This document shows, piece after piece, positions 36,908-48,507 of a DNA stretch of 55,438 nucleotides; position 1 is the stretch's first letter; every line of letters begins with the position of its first letter. The stretch comes from Tubiluchus corallicola (taxonomy: Eukaryota; Priapulida; Priapulimorpha; Priapulimorphida; Tubiluchidae): contig JAQGDQ010001209.1 of NCBI GenBank assembly GCA_030141605.1, positions 1 to 55,438 of the forward strand. Reading direction: 5' to 3'. The translations under genes were made by a program, and so were the position numbers. The notes beneath the pieces were generated by a model that saw nothing but the letters and a program-made list of their open reading frames with translations, searched no databases and was not told the origin of the DNA.

Positions 36908-37475
36908 TTAAAGGAAGATAGGATGATTTTTCATATCTTACCCCATTTTGAAGTACTGCATAAAGTATATATTTTATCATGTATAATAATGACAAAATGT
37001 TGCACATATTTAAATAATAAAATAAAAAACTTAATTAATGGTGGGCGAGCCTCAACTAATCATGACATCACAAACTAACATAATTTTTAACAGCAAAAAT
37101 ATCCCAAGAGCGTGTTGCACGTGTTTCGGAAATCAAAAATTGAAGCACAATGCTACTGTAAGATATTCAGTGTGCTGTAGTAAAAATTAGGCAAGTTTTA
37201 AGATAAAAATTCAAATTTCAAATTTACCGCTATGCTCGCGCACGAGCTGTCTAACGTGTGTTGTTTCTCACAAACTAACACAACTGTACCGCACCTACTT
37301 TTTGAGCAATGCGAACCCGAAATTGCGTTTGTGTCAAAATAATTCTTTCGCGTAAGTCATTTTTGAAAAGAAGGTATGTTTCCTTTCAATATTTTATTTT
37401 TTATTAATATTTTATTTTAATCTTTAGTAGATTATTTAGAAGAATAGTTTACGATTGGGTCCGGTTTTCCTTTAA
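36908..37475 (-). mobile_element. Family A MITE, copy 5 (complete)
   Basis: TTAA followed by AGGAAGATAGGATGA at the left; GGGTCCGGTTTTCCT followed by TTAA at the right. The ends form a short imperfect inverted repeat (AGGAARAY.GGA). Length 568 bp with both TTAA copies, consistent with a TTAA (piggyBac-like) or TA target duplication. Confidence 0.8.
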
Positions 37476-37993
37476 GAATGGCTACTTTAAACACACTGTA
37501 AAAATAGATGATAGAAAATTTTCCCATTTGGAAATTTGTGTTAAACTGTTCCCAGCTTCAATACACCTGTCTATACAAATACGTTTTCCTGTGTGCCCCC
37601 ACCCCCACCTCCTTAATTCTCGCGCAATGTTCTCATCCGCAGAAGCTAAGAACCGGCATGAGTATCCTCCCCTATCATTAAAGGATAAGGAGTCGAAAAT
37701 GACTATTGTTACGTTTCAATGAGTGTTTGTGCTTAGCTGATTCGTACAATGGGCTAAGCCATGCAGAATGCCAACAGTACGTCCGAGCAAATTAGCAACA
37801 CGGCTGCCACATATTAACTTTTACAAATTTTCCAGATGGTTAAACGCGATGGCCGCCGTGGTCCCTCGGGGAATGTGAGAGCGGCTGATCTGACCACAGT
37901 GATAGGAAGGCGAAAGTATTTGAATCGAACTTTGCATATACAGGGCGCAGACCCACAACAGCTTTTGCTCAATAAGAGTAACTGTGTATGAGT

Positions 37994-40119
37994 TTAAAGG
38001 AAAACCAGACCCAATCTTAAACTGTAAAGCTACGATTCCGTGTGTACGTAGTGCGTAATGCGTGATCTGTGATCCGTAATGCGTGATGCGTATTGACTGT
38101 TTCCATGTGTGCGTAATGCGTCGTCTGTGATCCGTAATGTGTGATGCGTATTGACTGTTTCTATGTGTGCGTAATGCGTCGTCTGTGATCTGTAATGCGT
38201 GATGCGTATTGACTGTTTCTATGTGTGCGTAATGCGTCATCTGTGATGCATATTGACTGTTTCTATGAGTGCGTAAACGCTACGCGTGTTAACAAAGCTC
38301 ACGATGCTCTTTCTACCATTTTTGGTCGTTATTCGTGAAAATTGCAAGCAATAATTTTTGGAAACCATGTCTCTCTCGAAATTCAAGTGTGATAATTACA
38401 CCAGCGGCATTAGCTTATTATTGTACTATTAGACGGAAAAGAAAACACAGGTTTTGAGTGCACAACATTTTACAGGGGAGAAAACAATATGGCAGGTATC
38501 ATCATTTAGTGAAAAAATTGCAGTTAGATGCATAACACATTCTACATGCTTCTTACACCTGTCAAAAACTTAAATACAAAAAACGTTATTGTTTGTAGGT
38601 CCTAAAGTGACCAAAACTCACCTAACTAGAATTTTCAGAAAGCTAAACAGTGAAAAAATGGTCACGGGAAACTTGGAAACGAACTATAGTCACCTAGGCA
38701 ACGGCGGTTTCCTGTCTGCGCACTGCTACGTGATGCGTATTCGAACGATAGCGGTCACTTTCGAATGAATACGCATCACACATCACGCATTACAGATTAC
38801 GCATTACGTGCACATGGATATATTTCTACATGTTTAAATATAAACTGTTGTATACGCATTACGAATCACGCATCAAGCGTTACATACGCGTGGGCACATT
38901 TCTACAGGTTTAAATATAAACTGTTGTATACGCATTGCGGATAACGCGTCAAGAGTTACATACGCGTGGGCACATTTCTACATGTTTAAATATAAAGTGT
39001 TGTATACGCATTACGGATAACGCATCAAGCGTTATATACGCATGGGCACATTTCTACATGTTTTAATATAAACTGTTGTATACGCATTGCGGATCACGCA
39101 TCACGCGTTAAGTACGCATGGAGTCATACCTTAAATCAAAACAATTTACTCTTCGAAATGTTGGAAGGGAACATACTATTTTTTCCAGAATGACTTACGG
39201 ACAAGATAAAAAGCATCAGTCCTTCTTTGCCACGGTCTTTAATACCTTGACTTTAGTAGCCAATGGTGAGGCTATTGTCATTTTTTACCGTATTATCATT
39301 TGTGTTTGGCAGGCGTAAAATTCTCAGCAGTAATAGATGGGCTTAAACGTTTTTAAACGGATTAGCCTATCTCTCATCTTAGGCAGATTATGTGCCTTTT
39401 ACTGCCTATATCCATACAGAACGCTTCATTACCTTGCTAATGAGTGCACGCGTAAGTGAAGTAGGCAGGTATAGGCATGGGAATTTGCTCTATTTGAAAC
39501 TTCCACACTTGCCTTGGAAAAATTTGATAGATAGATTATTAATTCAACTCTTTAAGTTGTACACACAGTGTGAATCAAAAACAAAAAATCATTTAGAATT
39601 GACAAAGAGTGTCGAAAAACCAAATGGTTGTCGAATTAGCCACCCCATGTCATTGGATACTAAGAAAAGTAATGGCCCTAATAGTTAACGTTTTAATTAG
39701 ATCATCTAAGTAGAATGTGGAAAATTTACTGTACCTCTCAGTTCAGCTGTGTTAGTTTGTGACGAACTACACACGTTCGACAGCTCATGCGTGAACACAG
39801 CGGTAAATTTGAAATTTGAATTTTTATCTCAAAACTTGCTTAGTTTTAATACAACACACTCAGCATCTTACAGCAACAATGCACTTCAATTTTCGCTTTT
39901 GGAAACATATGGCACACGCTTGTGGAATATTTTTGATGCTGAAAATTATGTTAGTTTGTGATGTCATCAACAGTTGGGCTGTCCCGCAGTTAATTAAGCT
40001 CTTAGTCTATAATTTAGTTATCAGAAACGCTTTTGCAAAACTATTCATGTTAAAATGTACACTTTTTGCCGAACTTGAAAATGGGGGAGTATATGAAGGT
40101 AGTATATGTCTTCCTTTAA
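37994..40119 (+). mobile_element. Family A MITE, copy 6, interrupted by insertions
   Basis: Pieces at 37994-38033 (TTAAAGGAAAACCAGACCCA), 39131-39197 (TCAAAACAATTTACTC to GACTTACG) and 39725-40119 (CTGTACCTCTCAGTTCAG to CTTCCTTTAA) are adjacent or nearly adjacent in other A copies. The first gap is filled by the foldback-like element; the second by about 530 bp of unknown sequence replacing part of the consensus. The frame at 39816-40157 carries LKIMLVCDVINSW. Confidence 0.7.
38034..39130. mobile_element. Foldback-like element with tandem subterminal repeats
   Basis: The left arm (38038-38270) has about four ~60-bp units rich in GCGTAATGCGTGATGCGTAT. The right arm (38765-39115) has about four ~76-bp units with TACGCATTACGGATAACGCA-type cores, that is, the same motif inverted. 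The outer ends pair imperfectly (CCGTGTGTACGTAGTGCGTA and, inverted, CCATGCGTACTTAACGCGTG). The 500-bp middle has no ORF of note. It sits inside family A copy 6. Confidence 0.6.
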
Positions 40120-40433
40120 GTAATTTACCAATCCAACATAAGGCTCTAATACGTTAATCAGAAAAAATCACGACTTAGCAAAAATAAGCAAATGATTCAA
40201 TTCTACAATAATTAAATACACAGTTGCAAATGCATTCAAACACATACACAAACAAACACATAAGTGAGAGGAAGCGAATTATAAATATGCAACATTTCTA
40301 TCTTTTGCAAAATAAAAAATTAAGAAATAAACAAAAAATTAATAAAATTGGCAAAACTGAAGAAAATAAGCAAAATAGCATAATTTTTGAAGAGTACTCT
40401 GTGTAGCACACGTAGAAAAACATGTAACAAAAG

Positions 40434-40950
40434 TCAAGTAAGCAAAACACAAAGGAACACAAAATCAAGTAAGCAAAATACAAAGGAAGATTAAATCAAG
40501 TAAGCAAAACTCAAAGAAAGACAAAATCAAGCAAGCAAAACTCAAAGAAAGACAAAATCGAGTAAGAAAAACTCAAAGAAAGACGAAATCAAGCAAGCAA
40601 AACTCAAAGAAAGACAAAATCAAGTAAGAAAAATTCAAAGAAAGACAAAATCAAGTAAGCAAAACTCAAAGAAACACAAAATCAAGTAAGCATAGCAGAA
40701 AGGAACACAAAATCAAGTAAGCAAAACAGAAAGGAACACAAAATCAAGTAAGCAAATCTCAAAGGAACACAAAATCAAGTAAACAAAACTCAAAGGAAGA
40801 CAAAATCAAGTAAGCAAACTCAAAGAAAGGCAAAATCAAGTAAGCAAAACTCAAAGGAACACAAAATCAAGTAAGCAAAACTCAAAGGAACACAAAATCA
40901 AGTAAGCAAAACAGAAAAAAAGGCAAAATCAAGTAAGCAAAACTCAAAGG
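40434..40950. repeat. 31-bp tandem array, about 16-17 copies
   Basis: Units CAAGTAAGCAAAACTCAAAG plus GAACACAAAAT, with variants (AAAGACAAAAT, AACAGAAAG). The + strand is strongly A-rich and almost T-free. Confidence 0.95.
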
Positions 40951-41224
40951 AAACCGACCTGGCTTCACAAATTCACAGTCTATTCCCTCATTTCTGCTAC
41001 ACGTGTTTCCAGTGAATGTTAGACATACCCCGCGATCGTAAATCTAGCGAATATAAACCATTCTCGCGCGCAGTAGCACGTGTGTGCACGCATACACGCG
41101 CGACTATGCACGCAAGCTATACTAAATTGACGAGATTGTCATAACAACGTCGTTATGCAGTTTTAGTGCTGTATTATTAAGCGCATTAATACCAGAAGTT
41201 AGCTTTTACTTGAGGAAGCTGGGA
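40951..41224. other. Short non-coding gap
   Basis: Contains GCGCGCAG/TGCACGC patches near 41060-41110; no gene. Confidence 0.3.
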
Positions 41225-41460
41225 AACCATGGTAACGAGGAGGTGTGGCTTGCCTTGGAATGGTGGTACAGAGAATGCAGTGAAACTAATCGCGTTCAAG
41301 GCCTATTATTGTCTTGGTTCGATTATAAGTTTCCGCAACTTAAAGGAAAGATCAAACCTTCTAGGAGGTTATGCTTATTTCAATATTTCAAGAAATATTA
41401 GAAGGATTTAGTAATAAAACTTCAAAAAGCGCTTCGTGTAACTAGTAAAATCACTTTGCC
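41225..41460 (+). mobile_element. Family D repeat, copy 2
   Basis: Shares CCTTCTAGGAGGTTATGCTT and AGAAGGATTTAGTAATAAAA blocks with 11930-12060; the left part contains ACCATGGTAACGAGG. Two short ORFs here are not conserved. Confidence 0.5.
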
Positions 41461-41726
41461 GCATGGTATAAATACTGCATGTACCATTTTCGTGAGTCAT
41501 CCTCGCGGAATTCAGTGTTAAATTTAACAACTCAATTACTTCTTTCTTATTCAACGAACAACAATTAAAACATTTCAGCATAAAATTCTAAGATTTAAAC
41601 TCTTTTAACAGACTGACGATTTTATGTTTTATTAATACAACATCGATAGCTATTCATGAAAAGAAAAATAACGCACACATATTTATATATATATATATAT
41701 ATATATAAGTCTAAATATGTATAACT

Positions 41727-42055
41727 ATGTCTAAATTATGTTATACTTGCCGTATTTCTCATATACAAAGTAAAATTAATAATGTTAATCAATGTAATGT
41801 CATAACTGTTCGTTTTTAGTGAAGTTTTTCTAACAACTTCAAAGTCTGAATATATATATAGATGTCTGTGATATTTATATATTTATATATATATATATAT
41901 ATATACGACAATCTATATATACGACAATTCAGATTTTGAAGCTGTTAGCAGAACTTTACTAAAAAAAGACAAACAGTTCTGACATTACATTGACTAACAT
42001 TATTAATTTTACTTTCTATACAAGAAATACGGCAAGTATAACTTAATTTAGACAT
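41727..42055. repeat. Long inverted repeat (hairpin), arms about 125 bp
   Basis: The left arm 41727-41851 and right arm 41928-42055 are reverse complements at roughly 85-90% by eye: ATGTCTAAATTATGTTATAC pairs with the complement of a segment ending TTTAGACAT, and ACTTGCCGTATTTCT is shared exactly. A (TA)n-rich 76-bp loop separates them. Confidence 0.85.
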
Positions 42056-42900
42056 GATTTTACAGTATAAAACTCGCAAAGTAGCTGCAGCAAATTGGTT
42101 CACCGTGAAATTCTAGCTGCATGGGATTTTAAAAAAAAAATCAGAACATTTTCTGATTTTCTGACAGCAATGTCGTGCGTCCTCGCTGCATGTTACTGAT
42201 ATTTCGGGAAACCACGGCTCCCTTCATCAAGCTACATTTCCTGTAATATTGTTAAACTTTGTTCTGTTTGTAACTACGTCCTTATTTCCACCAGTTTCTG
42301 TGCAACGTTCTTTCAGTGGTTCCACAACAAAATTGTTAATAATAGGATAAGTTTCGCCAGGTATACAGGACAGAGAGTCAAAGGCTCCCGTCGTAATATC
42401 ATACCTGTGCACTGGTCACGCCCATTCAATCAGGAATTTTCTGCTTCAAGACAGGTGTGGCATATGGCAAAAACAAATTCAAAATTCACCATTAAAGAGA
42501 AATACTTTAGAGAATATTTGTGACAGAAACACAGCCATTGTTTTCTTAAATTCACTAATGTCATACTTCGTAGTAAAATTTGATGTAATAATTATACCAT
42601 TTCAAAGCTCGGATTTACTTTAAAAATATAGCATATCTATTAACGAGACTGCACAATCAACACTTAGTATAAAATTACAATACATTACCATGCCATTGTG
42701 TGATTTCTTTTTAGTAAGCGTTTATTATGGATAAAACAAAAGTCGAAAATTAGAATTTTAAAGTTAAAATTATTCGACTGTTTTTAGAACACGTCAGTGT
42801 TTTTGTAGATATTAAGTTCAAAATTTTATATAATTCAAGCTAACTACATACAAAATTCTAATTGCAATTCTAAAGCTCATTGTGTACTAAACTTCGTAAT
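42056..42900. other. Non-coding stretch with a hammerhead-like motif
   Basis: On the minus strand near 42230-42200, TTGATGAAGGGAGCCGTGG and TTTCCCGAAAT resemble the core at 11296. A 61-codon minus-strand ORF ends just before it. No gene recognised. Confidence 0.3.
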
Positions 42901-42902
42901 AT

Positions 42903-43137
42903 AACATAATATAATATAATATAATATAATATAATATAATATAATATAATATAATATAATATAATATAATATAATATAATATAATATAATATAATATAAT
43001 ATAATATAATATAATATAATATAATATAATATAATATAATATAATATAATATAATATAATATAATATAATATAATATAATATAATATAATATAATATAAT
43101 ATAATATAATATAATATAATATAATATAATATAATAT
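42903..43137. repeat. (ATAAT)n pentanucleotide array
   Basis: About 46 nearly perfect AATAT units. Confidence 0.97.
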
Positions 43138-43510
43138 TACATAATACGGTTTACTAATGTTATTATTATCATTGTGTTGTATGACGATTATACACCATAT
43201 GCGGGGTTCTCTCTGTGTAGTTTTTTTGCATTTTATATGTAATGAATAGTAATGAATTGTAAAATTGTAATTATTACTATGTACGTAAATATATAATGGA
43301 TTAGTAAATATGCGCTTTTCTAATTAAAAAGACTATGAATGTATACCAAAAAATTTATATAACTATTTTTTTACGTTACCTCGTCATTTAGTTAGTCATA
43401 AAGCATCAGTATGAAAAATAATGATTAATTCTTTATTTATTATTTGCACGTAAAAAAATTAAATATAAAAGTTGAAAGATACACTTAAAATTAATGATGA
43501 CATAATGAAT
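43138..43510. other. Non-coding AT-rich stretch
   Basis: Nothing recognised. Confidence 0.4.
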
Positions 43511-44131
43511 TTAAAGCAAAGCCGGACCCAATCTTAAATATAGGTGAACATAATCTACTCTTTAAAATATTGAAAGGAAACACACTAGTTTTTCAAAAAT
43601 GACTTATGTGAAAGAATTATTACCACACAAATGCAGTTTCACGTTCGCGTCACTAGTTCTTCGTTGTTACATGCATTTCGCCATTCGCTAGTTAGACGGG
43701 CACTAGCGCCTGTATTTCAGAAATGCATTGCACAAAAAATCAGGCACTGTACCTCTCAATTCAGATGTGTTAGTTTGTCAAGAACTGCACGTGTTCGACA
43801 GCTCGTGCGTGAGCACAATGGTAAACTTGAAATTTGAATTTTTATCTTAAAACTGGTCTAATTTTAGTACAACACACTGAATATCTTACAGCAGCACTGT
43901 ACTTCAATTTTCCTCTTCGCAAACACGTGCAACACGCTCGTCGAATGTTTTTGCTGTTGAAAATTATGTTAGTTTGTGATGTCATCAATAATTGGGCTCG
44001 CGTTAATTACGTTTTTAATCTGCTATTTAATTATCAAAAATACTTTTGCAGTATTAATTGTGCCAAAATGTATACTTTTAATGGACTTGAAATTAGGGTA
44101 GTATATGAAAAATCATCCTGTCTTCTTTTAA
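43511..44131 (+). mobile_element. Family A MITE, copy 7 (complete)
   Basis: TTAA followed by AGCAAAGCCGGACCCAATC at the left; CATCCTGTCTTCT followed by TTAA at the right; 621 bp. Open frames 43631-43837 (TSSSLLHAFRHSLVRR) and 43834-44157 (LLLKIMLVCDVINNWARVNY) match, across a one-frame shift, the single 186-codon frame of copy 8. Confidence 0.85.
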
Positions 44132-44269
44132 AATCACACACTGTAGCAGTAACGTAAAATAAAATTTTTGAATCATTGCAGAGAATACAATAAACAAAAG
44201 AAAGTGTTAATTTAAATTTTAAAATGTGCAAAATGTAATTATTTGCTTTTTCCTGCTTCTGTCTTGTAG

Positions 44270-44345
44270 ACAGTTAATTGTTAAACAAAGTATTGTTATC
44301 ATCATCATCATCATCATCATCATGATTATTATTATTATTATTAAA
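44270..44345. repeat. (ATC)n(ATT)n microsatellite
   Basis: TCATCATCATC followed by ATTATTATT over about 45 bp. Confidence 0.85.
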
Positions 44346-44599
44346 CAATTATTAATGTTACACAAAACATTTAATTACAAAATGTATCTTAAACTTCATT
44401 TTTTTCATTTCTTTCAAATTTCAAATTTTTCAACTATCGTCAAACAGCCTCACGGACACGTGGAAACGTATATTTTAATAAACGTTGAACATTGCAGCGA
44501 GAAAAGATGGCATTTTATCATTTTATTGTCTTATTTCGATTACAAAACGGGTGTAATTTAATTAAATTTATCGCAACATTTTCGCCTCATTCCGAAAAA

Positions 44600-44975
44600 G
44601 GCCAACTCGATCTGTTTTTAAAAATCCTCTAAGCAAACGCTATACAAATGCACAACACACTCGCATGGGAAACGATTGCTTCCCTTTCCTGTTGGCGTCC
44701 AGTTCGCGCTTCTCCATCCGGTTGCTCTGTACTTGCATATGACTGACAGACCCACTAATCGCCCGTGCAAATATGGATGTTGTCTCTTCGACATATTGCA
44801 CCGGCGCCTGTATCGGTATTACTGATTAGAAATCTTTGTTGTGTACATAAACTTTTGTGCGTCAGCCCGTCCCACAGAGAGGGCAAATCCTACCCTAAAC
44901 GTAATAAACACATTAAGTTTCACAAACACGCCAGTCTGGGTCAGATCTAGACGCTGCAACAAAGTTCTCATACCG
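44600..44975 (+). other. Candidate non-coding exon with strong donor
   Basis: Relatively GC-rich, repeat-free segment ending TCATACCG|GTAAGTGATG at 44976, an excellent donor. ORFs are short and unrecognised. It lies 5.4 kb upstream of the GATA coding exon, in the right orientation to be one of its 5' leader exons. Position-based inference only. Confidence 0.25.
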
Positions 44976-45072
44976 GTAAGTGATGATACGTTTTATAACG
45001 AACTAATAAAATCGAATTATTAAAAACGCTCTCTTATGTACCTCAATATCAACTTAATATAAGTGGAGCAGA

Positions 45073-45460
45073 TTATCTTACCTTATACATACCTGTTTAC
45101 GTTGATACCATTATCAGTATGCATGCTCAGGTATCTTGTGTACATAGCTATAGTCTAATATAGATTTGTGGCATACAGGTGAGCTACTAATTCGATTTTA
45201 CTGCCATGACAGGTAGCAAAATGCAACAGGTGAGTTCAGATAGACAGATAATAATGTAGGTTTCCTATCAACATTTACATTTATTGGCAGATGGATAAAG
45301 TGAACGGTGCATGATTACAGGTGGTGAAAACACACAGGTATATCTAGGTAGAGATGAGATTTAGGCAATACGGTTATCGAATTATGGTGCTTTAAAACTT
45401 AACTAGTTTTACGAGGAATTAATATTATCGTGCGCGAATAATGATAAGCTAGGGTTATCT
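45073..45460. promoter_or_regulatory. Cluster of GATA-binding motifs upstream of the GATA gene
   Basis: Five WGATAR matches in 388 bp: TTATCT 45073, TTATCA 45111, AGATAA 45246, TGATAA 45442, TTATCT 45455. CAGGTG E-box-like motifs lie at about 45178, 45229 and 45319. GATA genes often autoregulate, so this could be an enhancer or promoter-proximal module. Chance clustering in AT-rich DNA is possible. Confidence 0.25.
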
Positions 45461-46149
45461 ACGAGGTGCCACGCGAATGGGCGGGCGTGATGGGGGAAAA
45501 TATCGCAATTATTGTTGCGTTTTATAGAGTAACTTTCCAGGTGTAGCGATAAGATTACTGGAAAACCAAACAGACTATGGCGGTGGAACGAAAATAAGAA
45601 ATATGAGTAAAATAAGTTTTAATCTTGACTATGGAGATATATTTACAGCTAAACATACGCAAATTATATAGCTTGTGTATATATAATTTATAACAAATCT
45701 AATTTATTTACAGTACAATACATTTTTTACACATAAATACACTTCTTGCTTAATATATGAAATATGGCTACAGTTATCACTGTTAATTACGTAAGTAGAA
45801 TAGTGTACATAGAAGTTATCTGTGTTTTTTAATCAATATGCTGTATTGTATACTGTACATCACAGAATCTGATACGAATGTCTGTAAAATAAATATTATG
45901 GATTTTATTTAAAATTTAAAACCAAATTAATGACGTAAATCGTACGACGCTAGGTGTGAATTGTACGAGGCTAGTGTAGCTAGCGTAGTTGTGTAGATAC
46001 TACGACGCAATGCGATTACACGTACGCGCGCGAGAAGCGAAACTCTAGCGAACTAATCTTAATATTCGAGGTAAAAAATACGGATATTCTAAACAAGCAG
46101 CATCCGCGACACGTGTCCTCGCCTGACCACGATTTCGTATGCTGTGTAT
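45461..46149. other. Non-coding stretch
   Basis: Contains GGGCGGGCG (Sp1-like) near 45480 and several ACGCGCGCG patches near 46020; no gene. Confidence 0.35.
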
Positions 46150-46650
46150 CGTACATCACGTCACTACGGAAAAAAAGGGGGAAGAAAAGGAAATGTTAAA
46201 TTATGTCCCAAAAAACTTTCCTTGCAAATCTATATTATTTAGCTTTGCGCTTACCTGCTATAAAGACTTATGTAACTAGACTAATAATTTTACATGTTTG
46301 TGCCATTTGATAAAATGTCGCTGACTCACCCTCCAGGGTGCGCCACTCACTAGCCAAAAACGTATTTTTAATCTTATTCACAAGATACAGTAATTTAAAA
46401 TTTTACTTAATTAGCAACATGTATGCTACGAATGCTCTGATTATTTTTTCAAACTTTACTTAATGCTATCAAAACTTGTTTCAATCAACCCACCATTAAA
46501 ATGGCTGCGTCTAACGGTCATCGCGGGAGTTTAAATTCACAAGTTTTATACATCGTTATTGCCGACGCAAGCCCTGCATGCAAAAAGGCAGTACGTAAGT
46601 GGTATAAAATTTCAAGACGATTTTTTAAGCTTTACGTAAGTGGAGGCCTT
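46150..46650 (-). mobile_element. Family B repeat, copy 6
   Basis: Reverse-orientation copy from ACGTCACTACGG to GCCGACGCAAGCCCTGCATG. It includes CACCCTCCAGGGTGCGCCAC and AGTTTAAATTCACAAGTTTT. A 94-codon ORF at 46501 overlaps its edge and is not conserved in other copies. Confidence 0.75.
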
Positions 46651-46930
46651 TCTTGTGCTTTAAACACATTTAGTTTGAATCAGAAACCTACTGAAAAAAC
46701 AGGAGTTGAATTCAATGCGCAAATTTGTGTTTTTAACTCCATATTTCAAAAACCGATAACGTGCTTTACTGGTGATTTTGTTTAGTTACATTAATTTTTT
46801 TATCAATTATTCCTATCGCAAGAGCAGACAATCTATAGAAAGTAACTCTTTCAACAAAAAACGCCCATGCCGAATTGAACGTGCTATTTTTGCAAAACTT
46901 TATTCTATTCATATTACATTACATTAATAA
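46651..46930. other. Short non-coding gap
   Basis: Nothing recognised. Confidence 0.3.
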
Positions 46931-46932
46931 TT

Positions 46933-47372
46933 GAATAACATTACATTACTTTACTTTACTTTACTTTACTTTACTTTACTTTACTTTACTTTACTTTACT
47001 TTACTTTACTTTACTTTACTTTACTTTACTTTACTTTACTTTACTTTACTTTACTTTACTTTACTTTACTTTACTTTACTTTACTTTACATCGCATTACA
47101 TTACTTTACTTTACGTTACTGTACTTTACTACATTACTTTACTTTTCTTTACTTTACTTTACTTTACTTTACTTTACTTTACTTTACTTTACTTTACTTT
47201 ACTTTACTTTACTTTACTTTACTTTACTTTACTTTACTTTACTTTACTTTACTTTACTTTACTTTACTTTACTTTACTTTACCTTACTTTACATTACGTT
47301 ACTTTACTTTACTTTACATTATATTACTTTATATTACATTACATTGCATTGCATTGCATTACATTACAAATG
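46933..47372. repeat. (TTTAC)n pentanucleotide array
   Basis: About 440 bp of TTTAC units, with ATTAC variants at the edges and in the middle near 47090-47130. Confidence 0.97.
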
Positions 47373-47654
47373 TTTTTGTGTAAAATTCTTTAAAAGTTTT
47401 TTGCATAAGATATACGTGTCACACTTTACAAAAGTTACAGTTTTGAATGTAAAAAACTCAAACTATCAATTTTTTTCGACAGATGTCGTTCATAATTGTG
47501 TTCTGGCAGGGTGCTCTGGAAAAAATAGGGCGCCTTAAGGAAGCGCGGTTAAGTAGTTCACATAACTTGGTAATATAATAATAGTTAATATGAGTTTGCG
47601 TAATATTACTAATCATTTATTAACCTTTTATTTGTATTGTGAGAGATATTTAAA

Positions 47655-47745
47655 TTAAAGGAACACAGGATGATTTTTCAAGTACAGCAAAAAGACAGTT
47701 AATACTGCAAAAGTGTTTCTGATAATTAAATAATAGAAATGCAGT
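47655..47745 (-). mobile_element. Family A MITE fragment (8a)
   Basis: TTAA followed by AGGAACACAGGATGATTTTTC, then GTTAATACTGCAAAAGTGTT and TCTGATAATTAAATAATAGA; it breaks off after about 90 bp. Confidence 0.6.
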
Positions 47746-47912
47746 GTTTTCGTACATTAAAATTATGGTTGAAAATTATTGGCGTTATTATAGAAATCGT
47801 AAAAATATTGCCCAGTAATTATCTTACTGAGGTTGTCCTTACAACACTCTGCTTTCTCTAACTGAATGGGTTGTTTCTTAATATATTCAGTGTTGCTTGT
47901 AAAAAAAAAGAA

Positions 47913-48507
47913 TTAAAGGAAGACGGGATGATTTTTGTATATCCTATCTCATTTTCAAGTCGGATAAAAAGTATACATTTTAATGCAATTAGTACTGCAA
48001 AAGCATTTCTGGTAATTAAATAATAGATTAAAAACTTAATTAACGGCGAGGGAGCCCAACTATTGATGACGTCACAAGCTAACATAATTTTCAACAGCAG
48101 AAATATTCTGGGAGCGAGTTGCACGTGTTTGTGAAAGCAAAAATTTAAGTACAGTGCTACTGTACAACATTCAGTATAATATACAAAAACTCCAGAAATT
48201 TTAAGATAAAAATTTGTGTTAAGATAATCGCTGTGTTCACGCATTAGCTCTCGAACGTGTGTGCTACGCCACAAACGAACAGCCCTGAACTGAGAGGTAC
48301 ATCCCATTTTTCCATGCAGCCATCTAACTAGCGACTGGCGAAATGCATGTAACAGAGAAGAACTAGTGGTGCGAACGCGAAATTGTGTTTGTGGTAATAA
48401 TTCTTTCACATAAGTCATTTTTTTTAAAAAGTATGTTTCCTTTCAATATTTTAAAGTGTAGATTGTTTTGACCTACAGTTTAAGATTGGGTCCAGTTTTT
48501 GCTTTAA
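47913..48507 (-). mobile_element. Family A MITE, copy 8 (complete) with a 186-codon ORF
   Basis: TTAA followed by AGGAAGACGGGATGATTTT at the left; TCCAGTTTTTGCT followed by TTAA at the right; 595 bp. The minus-strand frame 48418-47858 is open across nearly the whole element (starts MTYVKELLP, contains TSSSLLHAFRQSLVR and LLKIMLACDVINSW). Segments of this frame recur in copies 3, 6 and 7. No domain is recognisable and translation is unproven. Confidence 0.8.

Noticed and set aside
46501-46785. 94-codon ORF as a gene
   Set aside because: Starts within a family B repeat and is not open in other copies; no domain.
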